19,401 bases of DNA from Glomus cerebriforme. Lineage: Eukaryota; Glomeromycota; Glomeromycetes; Glomerales; Glomeraceae. The position numbers and the translations under genes were made by a program. The notes below the pieces were generated by a model. It was not told the origin of the DNA. It saw only the letters and a list, made by a program, of their open reading frames with translations, and did no database searches. Below are positions 18,214 through 19,401 of the stretch, in pieces. The DNA is taken from NCBI GenBank assembly GCA_003550305.1, contig QKYT01000406.1, forward strand, positions 27,713-47,113, written 5' to 3'. The first letter of the stretch is position 1, and each line of letters begins with the position of its first letter.

Positions 18214-19177
18214 GCCTTTTTTTATTACATGCTATGCATCAATAGATGTTTTCTAATATAATTTGTGTTAGTGAGATTCTTCAATTGATTGATTATTGAG
18301 TTTTATGTTAGAGGTGCAGGCTATTTATACCTGTTTGGATTCCAAATTTTATGTTAAAGTTTCTGCCTTTTTGTATCTTTTTGATTACCTATTAAAGTGT
18401 CAAGGGTGTTTTTCTTCTTTACCTATTTTGTTATTTATTAAAATACCAAATTGTAGTAAAAAAAATATTGCATCAGGTAGTACAATAGATTTGTGATTAA
18501 TTTTGACTGACATTATACTATAATTCTGGCTGATCTTTTGGACATGTAATTTTAGATTCCAACTTGGCATGATAGTAACAACCTAGTAGTATCATAGAAT
18601 TGGCAGGGTACTAGAGAGATTCTATTAGTTTGCCAGTTCTAGATTACTTTTATGCCAGTTTGTATGCTGAGTTATTATATTCTAAATTCAGCCAAAATTA
18701 TAGAATAGTATTGGTTAGAGAATCGAAGATGCAAATATATAATTTTGTAGTATATTTTTCAAATCACATAAGTGGTTTATATATTATGCATAGGAAGGAA
18801 GACATTCTCTCTATACTTTTACATAGTAATTCATCAATCACTATCTCTGCAATTGGTATTTGGCATGTGATTTAACTGCACCATACTTTATTTTATTAAT
18901 AAACCAAGCCAAGAGCAATATTTTTGTATTGCTATACTGATGAACTTTTTCCAAAGTTCTGGTATATTTTATCTCACTCATTATGCAGTTTTGAATTACT
19001 AATAAAAAATACATCCTGATTTACATGCAGATCATAAGACAAGATGTTATTAAAAAGAAATTCAAAAATGGAAATAAAGCTGATTAGAATCTATAATTTA
19101 CAGATCCTCAGATAAATGGTATATTTTTATTATCCTATAGTAGTTTTGTTAATGCATTTAAATTATGTGTACAGGTT
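18214..19177. other. Second compositionally distinct block, probable repeat-derived DNA
   Basis: G+C rises after 18214 and TTGGCA/TGCCAG words recur (about 18565-18650). Plus-strand ATG frames of 81 codons (18630-18875) and 66 codons (18296-18496) are open but show no domain and are not in one frame. I read this as decayed repeat DNA, not as genes. Confidence 0.35.
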
Positions 19178-19228
19178 AATCACACATTAATCTGTTTTTG
19201 AATAAAAATTAGTAATATATGTGTGATT
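19178..19228. repeat. 10-bp inverted repeat
   Basis: AATCACACAT (19178-19187) and ATGTGTGATT (19219-19228) are perfect inverted copies separated by 31 bases. TTTACAGATC follows the right arm and also occurs near 19097. Confidence 0.5.
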
Positions 19229-19324
19229 TGTCATTTACAGATCTCAATCCATGATGAACAAATATTCCAATTTTTTGTGATTACAATTGAAATAGGGGTT
19301 GTAACACTGGTCAAAAACTGATCT

Positions 19325-19401
19325 ATCTTACAGATATCTTACAGATATCTTATAAATATCGGGTACTCAAAATGCGTAAATTCTGCTATACATCGGGTAC
19401 C
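19325..19401. repeat. 11-bp tandem repeat followed by two ATCGGGTAC words
   Basis: ATCTTACAGAT occurs twice head-to-tail (19325-19335, 19336-19346), followed by ATCTTATAAAT (19347-19357). ATCGGGTAC appears at 19358 and again near 19393, at the end of the window. This looks like the terminal part of a dispersed repeat cut by the window edge. Confidence 0.6.

Overview
The window looks like a nuclear segment of a very AT-rich fungal genome, most likely an arbuscular mycorrhizal fungus (Glomeromycotina, Rhizophagus-like). Evidence: strong A+T bias, a Sel1-repeat protein with the DYNKAFEWYxKSANNG-type repeats expanded in these fungi, a stand-alone retropepsin-like protein, a 63-base GTAAGT...CAG intron, and decayed members of multicopy families that I recognise only by recall. 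No rRNA, tRNA or CRISPR signal was seen. About 85-90% of the window is non-coding, repeat-derived or decayed.

Layout. 1-470: purine-rich low-complexity DNA, a foldback repeat and a nested hairpin. 470-2350 (minus): heavily decayed protein-coding relic. 2825-3284: diverged tandem array with a unit of about 50 bp. 4218-4559 (plus): small two-exon gene with a possible alternative 3' exon at 4750-4857. 5308-5631 (minus): short, extremely acidic protein. 4924-6290: GC-richer block with two diverged copies of a 71-76 bp sequence. 6474-7594 (plus): pseudogene with several frame changes. 9195-10394 (plus): Sel1-repeat protein, the best-supported gene. 12317-12997 (plus): membrane-anchored retropepsin-like protein. 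13860-14700: near-pure A/T island. 14702-16330 and 18215-19401: compositionally distinct blocks, probably transposon debris. 16753-17102: MITE-like element whose terminal inverted repeats are themselves palindromic. 17967-18006: perfect 40-bp palindrome, followed by a short tandem array.

The four intact genes show no evident shared pathway and sit as islands in repeat-rich DNA. Two have readable promoters. The Sel1 gene has a TATA box 61 bases before its ATG and a cluster of GAAACT hexamers upstream. The protease gene has a TATATATA flanked by a 9-bp inverted repeat. The most unusual features are the palindromic structures at 16753-18006, the membrane-anchored protease, the exact 108-bp repeat of the Sel1 gene, and the TGA-biased decay of the minus-strand relic. 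I found no multi-gene system that I would call new.
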